The notes: generated by a model from the letters alone, not told the origin. Shown: positions 1-12,109, counted from the stretch's first letter. The stretch: DNA of 64,000 nucleotides from Macrostomum hystrix (GCA_950097015.1 CATNEN010000003.1:1736001-1800000), one strand, 5' to 3'. Translations and numbers: made by a program.

Positions 1-98
1 TGTAAAGATAAAACTGTGCTTTAGCTCACCCAGATAAAGGCTACATCACCCTTTTCTCCTTTTATTTCCTCTCACCCCAGTCTTATCGCACTTCCTTA

Positions 99-366
99 GG
101 GGGGTCGTAGCCTAGTGGTTAGAGCGTCGGACTCACAACTTGAAGGTCGAGGGTTCGATTCGAGACTCCGCTGGAAAAATGTATGCCTTTCTTAAGCAAG
201 GCACTTCAGTTCACCCAGCTGTTAAATGGGTACTATCATTAGCTTAAGAGGTAATTGAGGGTGGGTGTGACGTCCCCCCAGTCCATGGACTGAACAGCCG
301 TACGCAGCTATCAGATGGGGCTGTGCTGTCGGCTGCACATCGGGCCTAATTGGGGCAGGTGTTGTA
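99..366 (+). repeat. tRNA-derived SINE, copy A
   Basis: Starts with a tRNA-like head: box A-like TAGCCTAGTGGTTAGAGCG and box B-like GGTTCGATTC. The body carries TTCACCCAGCTGTTAAATGG, CCCCCAGTCCATGGACTGAA and ends near CCTAATTGGGGCAGGTG. The same body recurs at 20689-20978, 43068-43357, 59373-59564 and 59965-60117. Confidence 0.85.
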
Positions 367-384
367 AATCTTTATTATTAAATA

Positions 385-610
385 TTTGCAGGAGGGCTGT
401 GGGCGATGGCCCATTATTTAGTGACACTAGACCCGCAGCCAGCGAGGAGGCAATTATGTCCATTTCGCTGATTCCTGAGCACACTCGCACACAGGTGTGT
501 ACATCTGCCCTGACTTTCTCATCGTCAGGCAGTGTACACTGTGCACTGTGCCTTGGAGGCAAATTGCACGACAAGCCCCCCAAGCCTTCTCTCCGCGGAA
601 TCGAGCTCAG
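385..610 (+). repeat. Second interspersed repeat family, copy A
   Basis: About 225 bp, from GCAGGAGGGCTGTGGGC to GCCTTCTCTCCGCGG. The core TCTGCCCTGACTTTCTCATC and GTCAGGCAGTGTACAC recur at 21250-21460 (plus) and 52255-52445 (minus), and the first part at 4015-4085 (minus). No coding potential is convincing; open frames in it shift between copies. Confidence 0.75.
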
Positions 611-700
611 GGACCTTGGTGCGAGAGGCAAACGGGTCAAAGGCTTAAACCAATTATTATTACAAGCACAATTATAATTATTAGCTAGAGAAAAATCTAC

Positions 701-941
701 CTCTAGCGAAGCCACTCTCGCGACGAGACCGACTCGGCCGTCGGCCCAGCACAGTTGACGCTCTCCTGCTCATTCTGGCCCGCAGATCCAAGTCGCTGCT
801 GCTGCCGCCGCCGCCGCCGCCGCTGCCACTGTCGCCATGGTGATGATCATGATGATGGTGCTGACGCATGGGATGCGTGTAGATACGCCAAGTGGCCATG
901 GTTGTAGCGTTTGCCGAGCAGGCGTAACAGCGCCACAGGCA
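701..941 (-). CDS. KCNQ1: KCNQ1 helix A exon with His/Gly-rich linker
   Basis: Acceptor CCCCCAG at 942-943, probable donor GTAGAT at 700. Begins CLWRCYA, completing the IQ-like motif, then [11 protein letters not shown], a histidine run (HHHHDHHH), a glycine run and an Arg/Ser-rich segment [11 protein letters not shown]. The low-complexity linker is lineage-specific. The 3' border is predicted from the donor only; the open frame ends in a stop soon after it. Confidence 0.8.
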
Positions 942-3900
942 CTGGGGGTGGCGGAATCGGGCGGGTAAGGATTCTGGCATTGAAATATAAAAAGCAAAAA
1001 TCTCATTTAGAAACTTAAAATAAAAAACCACAATCCTCCCTATCAATACACCCTCTTACCGATCTTCTATCCCCACTTCCCCATCATGTGTCTTATCTTC
1101 CCTTTCTTCACTCTCTCTACCCAATCTCTTCCCCATTCTCAACCCCTCTCTTCCCCATTCTCTACCACTTTCTTCCCCATTCTCTACCCCTCTCTTCCCC
1201 ATTCTCTACCCCTCTCTTCCCCATTGTCTACCCCTCTCTTCCCCATTGTCTACCCCTCTCTTCCCCATTCTCTACCCCTCTCTTCCCCATTCTCTACCCC
1301 TGTCTTCCCCATTCTCTACCCCTCTCTTCCCCATTCTCTACCCCTCTCTTCCCCATTGTCTACCCCTCTCTTCCCCATTCTCTACCCCTCTCTTCCCCAT
1401 TGTCTACCCAATCTTTACCATCACCAACCATATATTCCCTCAAACCTACCTGAATCAGTGTCGCAGCAGCGGGTATCTGTCTATTAAAGTGCTTCTGACG
1501 CTGTTTCTGTTGCACCTTCAGAGCGAACCCGGAGCCTAATATACCCTGCAATGTTGTGGGATTGAAGAAAGCAGTTTTCTTGATTGACTTAATAAAAACA
1601 TGTCGGTTTATCCAGTCACGAACGGTATACTCACTGATTCTCCAATTTGTCAATCACTCATTCACCATCATATATGAATGATTATGTGTGTTAGCTACTC
1701 CGACATTCACCAACTATCTACTCACCCATTCACCAACTATCTACTCACCCATTCACCAACTATCTACTCACCCATTCACCAACTATCTACTCACCCATTC
1801 ACCAACTATCTACTCACCCATTCACCAACTATCTACTCACCCATTCACCAACTATCTACTCACCCATTCACCAACTATCTACTCACTCATTCACCAACTA
1901 TCTACTCACCCATTCACCAACTATCTACTCACCCATTCACCAACTATCTACTCACCCATTCACCAACATGTCTACCCACTCATTCACCAACTATCTACTC
2001 ACCCATTCACCAACTATCTACTCACCCTTTCACCAACTATCTACTCACCCATTCACCAACTATCTACTCACCCATTCACCAACTATCTACTCACCCATTC
2101 ACCAACTATCTACTCACCCATTCACCAACTATCTACTCACCCATTCACCAACTATCTACTCACCCATTCACCAACTATCTACTCACCCATTCACCAACTA
2201 TCTACTCACCCATTCACCAACTATCTACTCACCCATTCACCAACTATCTACTCACCCATTCACCAACATGTCTACCCACTCATTCACCTACATGTCCAAT
2301 CCCCAGAACTCACCGATGGCAAGGCAAAGAATGAAATGGCGAACACTGAAAAACATGAGGCCACAATCTTTCCAAGCCAGGTCTTGGGCACTGTGTCACC
2401 GTAGCCAATGGTTGTCACCGTGATAACTCCCCACCATAGCGCGTCAGCGTAGGATTTGAAATCATTCGACTGACCCTCCGGGTTGTTGTCCTTCTCGGCT
2501 AGGAACACAAAATATGACGAGAAGATCAGGCCTAGGAAACCGATGTACAAAGTGGTGATTAGTTCCTGCAAAGTTTCAAAAGGAAAATGGGCTTCGAAGA
2601 TTAATATTTAATCCTCATATAAATTTTATCAAAACTGCAGGCCATCGACTGAGAAGACGCCACAACCACACTGAATCACCCGCAGCTAATGCTGGTACCC
2701 ATTTTAACAGATGGGCGCAAATAGTTACAATTGAGTCAAGAATCGAACCCCCGACCTCGAAGTAGTGAGTTCGACTACTCACTACTGAAATAGAAAGAAA
2801 AAAAATGGAAACAGTTTACAAAAGCACCTGTCTGTGAATGTAGACCACACTACCGAGCAGCCTCCAAGTGCCGCCCTGTCTATCAACGTGCAGCATGCGA
2901 AGTATCTGTAGAAATCGAACACCGCTGAAAATTTGTTTCGAAAGTAGAAATTGATGGTAGAAGTTGATAGACAAAACAGAGAAAATTTATAGTAATATCA
3001 CTATCTGTTCTAAAATCCCTATCTGTTCTAAAATCCCTACCATTTCTAAAATCCCTACCTGTTCTAAAACCCTTAACTGTTCTAAAATCCCTACCTATTC
3101 TAAAACCCATACCGGTTTTAAAATACCTACCTGTTCTAAATCTCTACCTGTTCTTAAATATCTACCTGTTCTAAAATCCCTACCATTTCTAAAATCCCTA
3201 CCTGTTCTAAAATCCCTACCTGTTCTAATACCTTGTTCAAATACCTTGTTCTAAAAGCCCTACCTGTTCTACAATCCCTACCTGTTCTAAAATCCCAACC
3301 TGTTTTAAAACCCTTAAATGTTCTAAAATCTCTACCTGTTCTAAAATCCCTACCTGTTCTAATACCTTGTTCAAATACCTTGTTCTAAAATCCCTACCTG
3401 TTCTAAAACCTTTAACTGTTCTAAAATGCCTACCTGTTCTAAAATGCCTACCTTTTCTAAAGCCCTACCTGTTCTACAATCCCTACCTGTTCTAAAATCC
3501 GTACTATGATTCTAAAATCAACTATGTTATAATATTTCAACGTGTTCTGGAAATCCCGTCGGTTTCAAAATCGTTATCAACCATCTCTGACGAAAGCACA
3601 TTGTAAATATACTTTTAAACAACTTCTGCAACAGAATCTCACCGAATGGCCGAAGTGGCAAAAACCTGCCCGTTGCTGCCAAATGATAACACCACAATGC
3701 TAGCGATGACAACCACGAGATCTGCGCAATAGTGATAGCGGCGTGAAAAACATCATCTCTAATCAATAATTCAACAACGTTTTACAGAACAAATCTAGGT
3801 GAATGAAATGTAGCAGAAAAAACATTTTTTCGCAAACAACAGCTAAATTAAAAACGAAAAACACCAAACACAAAGCTGATTTAATTGAATTTTCAATCAA

Positions 3901-6900
3901 GGTTAGTGTGAAAATAAAAAAAAATTTTTAAACCACATATAATTTCTCTTATAATCTAACAGGCGAGATAATTTAATTAGAAATCTGTTTTTGAAGCACA
4001 AGTCAACTTATAGATTGCCTCCTCGCTGGCTGCGGGTCTAGCGTCACCAAACGATGTGCCATTGCCCGCAGCCCTCCTGCAAATATCACTCGTACTAAAT
4101 TATTACATCTATTTTAACTAATTTTAAAATTATTTTGCGATATTTAATACTACTTTAAGTAGACAAAACTCACCAATAATGCTAATTGGCTTCCTGGCGA
4201 ATCGGAGCCGGCCGCGCACGCCCATGTACTTGCTGCGACATCCGGCCGACCAAAGTCTTGTGCCGTACTCGAGACTGAAGAACACCACTAGAACAATTTC
4301 CTGAAAATAAGCAACAGCGGAGAATCATATTTATTTGAAATAGCAACAAATTAATGTAAAATCAACTATCGTTTAATTAGCTAACCATCCAAAACAGAGT
4401 TTCGTTAGCAAAGTTAGTGTACTCTTCAATAGTAGATAGGACGCTGAAGATGAGGCAGATCAGTACCATCATGAATCTGAAATTGTTATACTTTTTCTAG
4501 TTGACTTTTGGCGAAGCAAAACTGCCTCCTTTGTAGCAATCTAGCAGAGCAGTCCTTCAATTATATTAATCTACACATCTTCCCATCAATCTATTCATCC
4601 TTCGCATCTATCTTGTCATCTCGTATCCCCTTCCTAACTATCTATTCCCACTAACATCAGTCTATCGTATCACCATTCCGTCCATCTAACCCGACTTCCC
4701 AACACCCTGTCCCCCCTTAACTATCAATCTCTTCCCTCCTAATATCAATCTCTCCCCTGCTAATATCAATCTCTCCCCTTATCAATCTACCTTCTCTTCC
4801 TATTAATCTACTACCTCTTCCTATCAATCTACCCGCTCTTCCTATCAATCCACCCGCTCTTCCTATCCATCTACTACCTCTTCCTATCAATCTACCCGCT
4901 CAATTCCTATCAATCTACCTGCTCTTCCTATCAATCTACTACCTCTTCCTATCAATCTACCCGCTCTTCCTATCAATCCACCCGCTCTTCCTATCCATCT
5001 ACTACCTCTTCCTATCAATCTACCCGCTCAATTCCTATCAATCTACCTGCTCTTCCTATTAATCTACTACCTCTTCCTATCAATCTACCCGCTCTTCCTA
5101 TCAATCCACCCGCTCTTCCTATCCATCTACTACCTCTTCCTATCAATCTACCCGCTCAATTCCTATCAATCTACCTGCTCTTCCTATCAATCTACTACCT
5201 CTTCCTATCAATCTACCCGCTCTTCCTATCAATCCACCCGCTCTTCCTATCCATCTACTACCTCTTCCTATCAATCTACCCGCTCAATTCCTATCAATCT
5301 ACCTTCTCTTCCTATTAATCTACTACCTCTTCCTATCAATCTACCCGCTCTTCCTATCAATCCACCCGCTCTTCCTATCCATCTACTACCTCTTCCTATC
5401 AATCTACCCGCTCAATTCCTATCAATCTACCTGCTCTTCCTATCAATCTACTACCTCTTCCTATCAATCTACCCGCTCTTCCTATCAATCCACCCGCTCT
5501 TCCTATCCATCTACTACCTCTTCCTATCAATCTACCCGCTCAATTCCTATCAATCTACCTGCTCTTCCTATCAATCTACTACCTCTTCCTATCAATCTAC
5601 CCGCTCTTCCTATCAATCCACCCGCTCTTCCTATCCATCTACTACCTCTTCCTATCAATCTACCCGCTCAATTCCTATCAATCTACCTGCTCTTCCTATC
5701 AATCTACTACCTCTTCCTATCAATCTACCCGCTCTTCCTATCAATCCACCCGCTCTTCCTATCCATCTACTACCTCTTCCTATCAATCTACCCGCTCAAT
5801 TCCTATCAATCTACCTGCTCTTCCTATTAATCTACTACCTCTTCCTATCAATCTACCCGCTCTTCCTATCAATCCACCCGCTCTTCCTATCCATCTACTA
5901 CCTCTTCCTATCAATCTACCCGCTCAATTCCTATCAATCTACCTGCTCTTCCTATCAATCTACTACCTCTTCCTATCAATCTACCTGCTCTTCCTATCCA
6001 TCTACTACCTCTTCCTATCAATCTACCCGCTCTTCCTATCAATCCACCCGCTCTTCCTATCCATCTACTACCTCTTCCTATCAATCTACCCGCTCAATTC
6101 CTATCAATCTACCTGCTCTTCCTATTAATCTACTACCTCTTCCTATCAATCTACCCGCTCTTCCTATCAATCCACCCGCTCTTCCTATCCATCTACTACC
6201 TCTTCCTATCAATCTACCCGCTCAATTCCTATCAATCTACCTGCTCTTCCTATCAATCTACTACCTCTTCCTATCAATCTACCCGCTCTTCCTATCAATC
6301 CACCCGCTCTTCCTATCCATCTACTACCTCTTCCTATCAATCTACCCGCTCAATTCCTATCAATCTACCTTCTCTTCCTATTAATCTACTACCTCTTCCT
6401 ATCAATCTACCCGCTCTTCCTATCAATCCACCCGCTCTTCCTATCCATCTACTACCTCTTCCTATCAATCTACCCGCTCAATTCCTATCAATCTACCTGC
6501 TCTTCCTATCAATCTACTACCTCTTCCTATCAATCTACCCGCTCTTCCTATCAATCCACCCGCTCTTCCTATCCATCTACTACCTCTTCCTATCAATCTA
6601 CCCGCTCAATTCCTATCAATCTACCTGCTCTTCCTATTAATCTACTACCTCTTCCTATCAATCTACCCGCTCTTCCTATCAATCCACCCGCTCTTCCTAT
6701 CCATCTACTACCTCTTCCTATCAATCTACCCGCTCAATTCCTATCAATCTACCTGCTCTTCCTATCAATCTACTACCTCTTCCTATCAATCTACCCGCTC
6801 TTCCTATCAATCCACCCGCTCTTCCTATCCATCTACTACCTCTTCCTATCAATCTACCCGCTCAATTCCTATCAATCTACCTTCTCTTCCTATTAATCTA

Positions 6901-9900
6901 CTACCTCTTCCTATCAATCTACCCGCTCTTCCTATCAATCCACCCGCTCTTCCTATCCATCTACTACCTCTTCCTATCAATCTACCCGCTCAATTCCTAT
7001 CAATCTACCTGCTCTTCCTATCAATCTACTACCTCTTCCTATCAATCTACCCGCTCTTCCTATCAATCCACCCGCTCTTCCTATCCATCTACTACCTCTT
7101 CCTATCAATCTACCCGCTCAATTCCTATCAATCTACCTGCTCTTCCTATTAATCTACTACCTCTTCCTATCAATCTACCCGCTCTTCCTATCAATCCACC
7201 CGCTCTTCCTATCCATCTACTACCTCTTCCTATCAATCTACCCGCTCAATTCCTATCAATCTACCTGCTCTTCCTATCAATCTACTACCTCTTCCTATCA
7301 ATCTACCCGCTCTTCCTATCAATCCACCCGCTCTTCCTATCCATCTACTACCTCTTCCTATCAATCTACCCGCTCAATTCCTATCAATCTACCTGCTCTT
7401 CCTATCAATCTACTACCTCTTCCTATCAATCTACCCGCTCTTCCTATCAATCCACCCGCTCTTCCTATCCATCTACTACCTCTTCCTATCAATCTACCCG
7501 CTCAATTCCTATCAATCTACCTGCTCTTCCTATCAATCTACTACCTCTTCCTATCAATCTACCCGCTCTTCCTATCAATCCACCCGCTCTTCCTATCCAT
7601 CTACTACCTCTTCCTATCAATCTACCCGCTCAATTCCTATCAATCTACCTGCTCTTCCTATTAATCTACTACCTCTTCCTATCAATCTACCCGCTCTTCC
7701 TATCAATCCACCCGCTCTTCCTATCCATCTACTACCTCTTCCTATCAATCTACCCGCTCAATTCCTATCAATCTACCTGCTCTTCCTATCAATCTACTAC
7801 CTCTTCCTATCAATCTACCTGCTCTTCCTATCCATCTACTACCTCTTCCTATCAATCTACCCGCTCTTCCTATCAATCCACCCGCTCTTCCTATCCATCT
7901 ACTACCTCTTCCTATCAATCTACCCGCTCAATTCCTATCAATCTACCTGCTCTTCCTATTAATCTACTACCTCTTCCTATCAATCTACCCGCTCTTCCTA
8001 TCAATCCACCCGCTCTTCCTATCCATCTACTACCTCTTCCTATCAATCTACCCGCTCAATTCCTATCAATCTACCTGCTCTTCCTATCAATCTACTACCT
8101 CTTCCTATCAATCTACCCGCTCTTCCTATCAATCCACCCGCTCTTCCTATCCATCTACTACCTCTTCCTATCAATCTACCCGCTCAATTCCTATCAATCT
8201 ACCTTCTCTTCCTATTAATCTACTACCTCTTCCTATCAATCTACCCGCTCTTCCTATCAATCCACCCGCTCTTCCTATCCATCTACTACCTCTTCCTATC
8301 AATCTACCCGCTCAATTCCTATCAATCTACCTGCTCTTCCTATCAATCTACTACCTCTTCCTATCAATCTACCCGCTCTTCCTATCAATCCACCCGCTCT
8401 TCCTATCCATCTACTACCTCTTCCTATCAATCTACCCGCTCAATTCCTATCAATCTACCTGCTCTTCCTATTAATCTACTACCTCTTCCTATCAATCTAC
8501 CCGCTCTTCCTATCAATCCACCCGCTCTTCCTATCCATCTACTACCTCTTCCTATCAATCTACCCGCTCAATTCCTATCAATCTACCTGCTCTTCCTATC
8601 AATCTACTACCTCTTCCTATCAATCTACCCGCTCTTCCTATCAATCCACCCGCTCTTCCTATCCATCTACTACCTCTTCCTATCAATCTACCCGCTCAAT
8701 TCCTATCAATCTACCTGCTCTTCCTATCAATCTACTACCTCTTCCTATCAATCTACCTGCTCTTCCTATCCATCTACTACCTCTTCCTATCAATCTACCC
8801 GCTCTTCCTATCAATCTACTACCTCTTCCTATCAATCTACCCGCTCTTCCTATCAATCTACCCGCTCTTCCTATCAATCTACCCGCTCTTCCTATCCATC
8901 TACTACCTCTTCCTATCAATCTACCCGCTCTTCCTATCCATCTACTACCTCTTCCTATCAATCTACACGCTCTTCCTATCAATCTACCCACTCAATTCCT
9001 ATCAATCTACCCGCTCTTCCTATCCATCTACTACCTCTTCCTATCAATCTACACGCTCTTCCTATCAATCTACCCGCTCTTCCTATCAATCTACCCGCTC
9101 TTCCTATCAATCTACCCGCTCTTCCTATCCATCTACTACCTCTTCCTATCAATCTACCTGCTCTTCCTATCAATCTACTACCTCTTCCTATCAATCTACC
9201 CGCTCTTCCTATCCATCTACTACCTCTTCCTATCAATCTACCCGCTCTTCCTATCAATCTACTACCTCTTCCTATCAATCTACCCGCTCTTCCTATCAAT
9301 CTACCCGCTCTTCCTATCAATCTACCCGCTCTTCCTATCAATCTACCTGCTCTTCCTATCAATCTACCTGCTCTTCCTATCAATCTACTACCTCTTCCTA
9401 TCAATCTACCCGCTCTTCCTATCAATCTACCCGCTCTTCCTATCAATCTACCCGCTCTTCCTATCAATCTACCCGCTCTTCCTATCAATCTACCCGCTCT
9501 TCCTATCAATCTACCCGCTCTTCCTATCAATCTACCCGCTCTTCCTATCAATCTACCCGCTCTTCCTATCAATCTACCCGCTCTTCCTATCAATCTACCC
9601 GCTCTTCCTATCAATCTACCCGCTCTTCCTATCAATCTACCCGCTCTTCCTATCAATCTACCCGCTCTTCCTATCAATCTACCCGCTCTTCCTATCAATC
9701 TACCCGCTCTTCCTATCAATCTACCCGCTCTTCCTATCCATCTACTACCTCTTCCTATCAATCTACACGCTCTTCCTATCAATCTACCCGCTCTTCCTAT
9801 CAATCTACCCGCTCTTCCTATCCATCTACTACCTCTTCCTATCAATCTACACGCTCTTCCTATCAATCTACACGCTCTTCCTATCAATCTAGCCGCTCTT

Positions 9901-10633
9901 CCCATCAATCTAGCCGCTCTTCCTATCAATCAACCCGCTCTTCCTATCAATCTACCCGCTCTTACTGTCAATCTACACACTCTTTCTATCAATCTACTAC
10001 CTCTTCCTATCAATCTACCCGCTCTTCCTATCAATCTACCCGCTCTTCCTATCAATCTACCCGCTCTTCCTATCAATCTACCCGCTCTTACTGTCAATCT
10101 ACACGCTCTTTCTATCAATCTACTACCTCTTCCCATCAGTCTACCCGCTCTTACTGTCAGTCTAAACCCCTATTATTGCCATCAATCCGCCCCACACGGC
10201 CTCACACGCGGCCTCACACGGTGAAATGATAGCTGAAACACTTCCAACCAGTGGGCCTCTCCAAGAAGTTATAGATTTTAGTCTGCATTGACACAGTGGA
10301 AGTCTGCAGTCGCGCCCGTTGCAGTTGGTAGCGATGCAACAGCATTGCCTGAGCCTGCTTAGTTGTTCGCTCAATTTCAATAGCGGTGTTAGTCAGCGGC
10401 CTTGCCGGGCCCTTCCTGGCATCGATAGGACCCTCATCGTCCACGTCCGCTTCGTCGGCTTGTTCGCCGAGTTCGTCATCCCTACCGCCGCCAGAGTCGT
10501 TTAATCTTTTTAAAGCGAAATAACCGGGCGTTGCTGGTTTATTTTCAAAGGCCAGTCGACGCCTATTCGCGGGTGTCACGCCGCTAACCCCGGGACGACA
10601 GCCGACATTGGGTGGCTGCGCTGCGCTAGCCAT
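701..10633 (-). CDS. KCNQ1: KCNQ1-type voltage-gated potassium channel (gene span, 8 exons, 3' part off window)
   Basis: Alpha subunit of a Kv7 delayed-rectifier K+ channel of the plasma membrane. Exons, in transcript order: 10218-10633, 4386-4476, 4174-4300, 3643-3721, 2828-2924, 2314-2565, 1450-1545 and 701-941; all have GT/AG borders and compatible phases, giving about 466 aa. Visible are the pre-S1 ERPTGWKCF motif, S1-S3, an S4 ending [16 protein letters not shown], the pore filter TIGYGD, the post-S6 [16 protein letters not shown] stretch and an IQ-like calmodulin site (LIQ..WRCYA). The wording ([30 protein letters not shown]) matches KCNQ1 rather than KCNQ2-5. Exon lengths 91, 127, 79, 97 and 96 equal those I recall for human KCNQ1, and the 252-bp pore exon equals human exons 6+7 (141+111) without their intron. 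The rest of the C-terminal assembly domain lies beyond the left edge. The ATG at 10633 (Kozak-like CCCATGG) is the only in-frame ATG before the conserved part. Confidence 0.95.
1126..1412 (+). repeat. 22-bp minisatellite in KCNQ1 intron
   Basis: About 13 units containing CTCTTCCCCATTCTCTACCC, with a C-to-G variant (CATTGTC). Almost pure pyrimidine plus A on the plus strand, so the KCNQ1 transcript is purine-rich here. Open in several frames only because the unit lacks stops. Confidence 0.95.
1450..1545 (-). CDS. KCNQ1: KCNQ1 exon after S6 (helix A start)
   Basis: 96 bp, 32 codons [22 protein letters not shown], between TTGCAG and GTAGGT. Nearly invariant in KCNQ channels; carries the proximal helix A that binds calmodulin and PIP2. 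Confidence 0.95.
1699..2290 (+). repeat. 23-bp minisatellite in KCNQ1 intron
   Basis: About 25 units with core CACCAACTATCTACTCACCC. Two variant blocks (CACCAACATGTCTACCCACT) at about 1963 and 2263 suggest an internal ~300-bp duplication. 23 bp is not a multiple of 3, and all three plus frames are open. Confidence 0.95.
2314..2565 (-). CDS. KCNQ1: KCNQ1 pore exon (S5, P-loop, S6)
   Basis: 252 bp = 84 codons. Encodes S5 ([15 protein letters not shown]), turret, pore helix [17 protein letters not shown] with the K+ selectivity filter, and S6 through FFALPS. The length equals the sum of the two corresponding human exons, so one intron is absent here. Its 3' edge lies 20-30 bp from the 23-bp minisatellite. 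Confidence 0.96.
2642..2785 (-). repeat. Degenerate tRNA-SINE copy in KCNQ1 intron
   Basis: Minus-oriented: GCAGCTAATGCTGGTACCCA and ATCGAACCCCCGACCTCGAA (reverse of box B) match the SINE body and head with many changes. Confidence 0.65.
2828..2924 (-). CDS. KCNQ1: KCNQ1 exon 5 (S4 voltage sensor)
   Basis: 97 bp, TTTTCAG acceptor and GTGCTT donor. Encodes [18 protein letters not shown] and the S4-S5 linker to VVYIHRQ. The spaced arginines of S4, and the reduced charge pattern typical of KCNQ1, are visible. Confidence 0.95.
2990..3515 (+). repeat. ~18-bp minisatellite in KCNQ1 intron
   Basis: About 28 units of CTACCTGTTCTAAAATCC type, with frequent length variants (TACCTTGTTCAAATACC). A ~120-bp block containing the paired TACCTTGTTC variants occurs twice (about 3230 and 3365). 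Confidence 0.9.
3643..3721 (-). CDS. KCNQ1: KCNQ1 exon 4 (S3)
   Basis: 79 bp between GCGCAG acceptor and GTGAG donor. Encodes [14 protein letters not shown] (S3) and [10 protein letters not shown] at the start of S4. The longest open frame over this interval is a different one; the channel frame is fixed by homology and splice phase. Confidence 0.93.
4015..4085 (-). repeat. Fragment of second interspersed repeat
   Basis: GCCTCCTCGCTGGCTGCGGG ... CGCAGCCCTCCTGCAAATA is the reverse complement of the start of the repeat at 385-440. Confidence 0.65.
4174..4300 (-). CDS. KCNQ1: KCNQ1 exon 3 (S2 and S2-S3 linker)
   Basis: 127 bp. Encodes [12 protein letters not shown] (S2) and the S2-S3 linker [12 protein letters not shown], flanked by TTTTCAG and GTGAGT. 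The S2 glutamate of the gating-charge transfer region is present. Confidence 0.95.
4386..4476 (-). CDS. KCNQ1: KCNQ1 exon 2 (S1)
   Basis: 91 bp, acceptor ..TTTCAG and donor GTTAGC. Encodes the S1 helix ([16 protein letters not shown]) and the following loop ending TLFWM. Phase 2 in, phase 0 out. Confidence 0.93.
4730..10165 (+). repeat. 5.4-kb hierarchical minisatellite in KCNQ1 intron 1
   Basis: Basic unit about 21 bp (CTATCAATCTACCCGCTCTT). From about 4770 to 8700 six monomers form a 128-bp higher-order unit: the marker CGCTCAATTCC has its CAATT at 4901, 5029, 5157, 5285 and 5413, exactly 128 bp apart. A 170-bp unit with two extra monomers occurs at 5925-6095 and again at 7759-7929, 1,834 bp apart, and TATTAAT variants keep the same offset, so most of the array is itself duplicated. 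From 8700 to 10165 there is a plain 21-bp array open on the minus strand (a 7-residue LIGRAGR-type repeat), which is not a gene. Confidence 0.97.
10218..10633 (-). CDS. KCNQ1: KCNQ1 exon 1 (N-terminus to start of S1)
   Basis: About 138 codons from ATG 10633 to a GTGAGG donor at 10217. The N-terminal part is poorly conserved and charged ([21 protein letters not shown]); it ends in the invariant [15 protein letters not shown] segment before S1. The exon ends in phase 2, which fits exon 2. The reading frame continues upstream to about 10678 without another ATG. Confidence 0.9.
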
Positions 10634-11029
10634 GGGCCGTGTGTTTCGATTGCCGAATAATTTAGAAATAACTGGCACATCTATGTTTAATTAACTCAAC
10701 ATTCTGAACTAGCTGGAAATAATCAATTATTTTCATTTTAATAACTGATTCTAAGTACACTAGCACTGCTGGAGTTCGTTGATTGGACGCCTGTTCTGAT
10801 TGGCCGGCTCTTTGATTTAAATTTTTTGTATTGAACCTAACTAATTCTTTGTGTCAACTGGATTGGAATCGAAACAAGGAAATTGTAGGGAAAAACTGAA
10901 GACCAGAAAAGGTAAATTAATTAAAGGACAGAGGGTGGACTGAATTGTAATGGCTAGATTGAATTGGCATTGAAGGCAATTAAGGCTGGAGGGGGTAGAT
11001 TGAAGGGTAGGGGGGATAGGGTAAAAAGT

Positions 11030-11415
11030 ATGGTAAGTGTAGGGTAGAGAAGGTAGACAGGTTGTAGGGTAGAGTGGGTAGACTGATTGTAGGGTAGAGA
11101 GGTTAGACTGATTGTAGGGTAGAGTGGGTAGACTGATTGTAGGGTAGAGAGGGTAGACTGATTGTAGGGTAGAGTGGGAAGACTGATTGTAGGGTAGAGT
11201 GGGTAGACTGATTGTAGGGTAGAGAGGGTAGACTGATTGTAGGGTAGAGTGGGTAGACTGATTGTAGGGTAGAGAGGGTAGACTGATTGTAGGGTAGAGA
11301 AGGTAGACAGGTTGTAGGGTAGAGAAGGTAGACTGATTGTAGGGTAGAGAGGGTAGACTGATTATAGGGTAGAGAGGGTAGACTGAATGTAGGGTAAGAG
11401 AGGTTAGATTCATCA
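11030..11415 (+). repeat. 25-bp minisatellite upstream of KCNQ1
   Basis: About 15 units with core GACTGATTGTAGGGTAGAG, GGG- and TAG-rich on the plus strand. It lies 0.4 kb upstream of the KCNQ1 start codon, so it may sit in the promoter region. The rest of 10634-12100 shows only a tRNA-like scrap at 11580-11630 and part of the second interspersed repeat at 11475-11545. Confidence 0.93.
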
Positions 11416-12109
11416 TTAGAGAGGGTACATAATGGGAAGAGGGATTGTTAGAGGTTGGTCTTTAAGCGAATACCTACTCAATGTGTGCTCAGGAATCAGC
11501 AGATTGAGCAGATTGGCCACCTGGCTGTCTGAGATATACGTCTAAAATATTCTTCGTTTTTTATTATACTTGAATGAGAAAACTGCAGCTCGGAGGTCGT
11601 GAGTTCGATTCTCAACCCTAAGAAAATGTTAGCGTCATTGAGTAAATTTGTATTATTTTAGTTAATATCTAAGCCGTTAATTTCTGATGTTGATTGATAA
11701 TATTTTTAGATTATCGATTCAAATCGGATCAATATTAGCAAACGCGCAGGAATAAAATCCGTTATAAATGCACACGTACTCATATTTAATGAAGTGTTAT
11801 TGCAAGTTAAAAGCTATATTGTAAGAAATACACCCATTTAGGATGTTGTTCGTATAGTTTAGCACCGATGGTCGTATTGTGTTATTGCTTAAGAAGGCGC
11901 CAACAATAAATCGATTAGATCCAGTTTATTGGTTTAAAAACGAACTTTATATTATGGTTTTATCGCGTTAATACGCGTCAAAAACTGATATTGAATTACT
12001 TACTTGCTAAACACTTGTCTTATTGTTAGCAAAAGGGATAAAAAGACATATGAAAGTGGAATATATTATTCAAGAAATTGGAAAAGTGAGAAATAAATGT
12101 ATAAATTAA

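Noticed and set aside
311-715. Overlapping ORFs on both strands at the left edge
   Set aside because: Coincide with SINE and second interspersed repeat copies; frames are not conserved between copies.
8683-10136. Minus-strand open frames of up to 316 codons with a 7-residue Arg/Gly/Ile repeat
   Set aside because: Unit length 21 bp without stops; the frames sit wholly in the KCNQ1 intron array and have no splice or start context.
10841-11416. 191-codon minus-strand frame (Tyr/Pro/Ser/Leu-rich)
   Set aside because: Mostly the 25-bp array; unit length 25 yields a 25-residue cycle in every frame.
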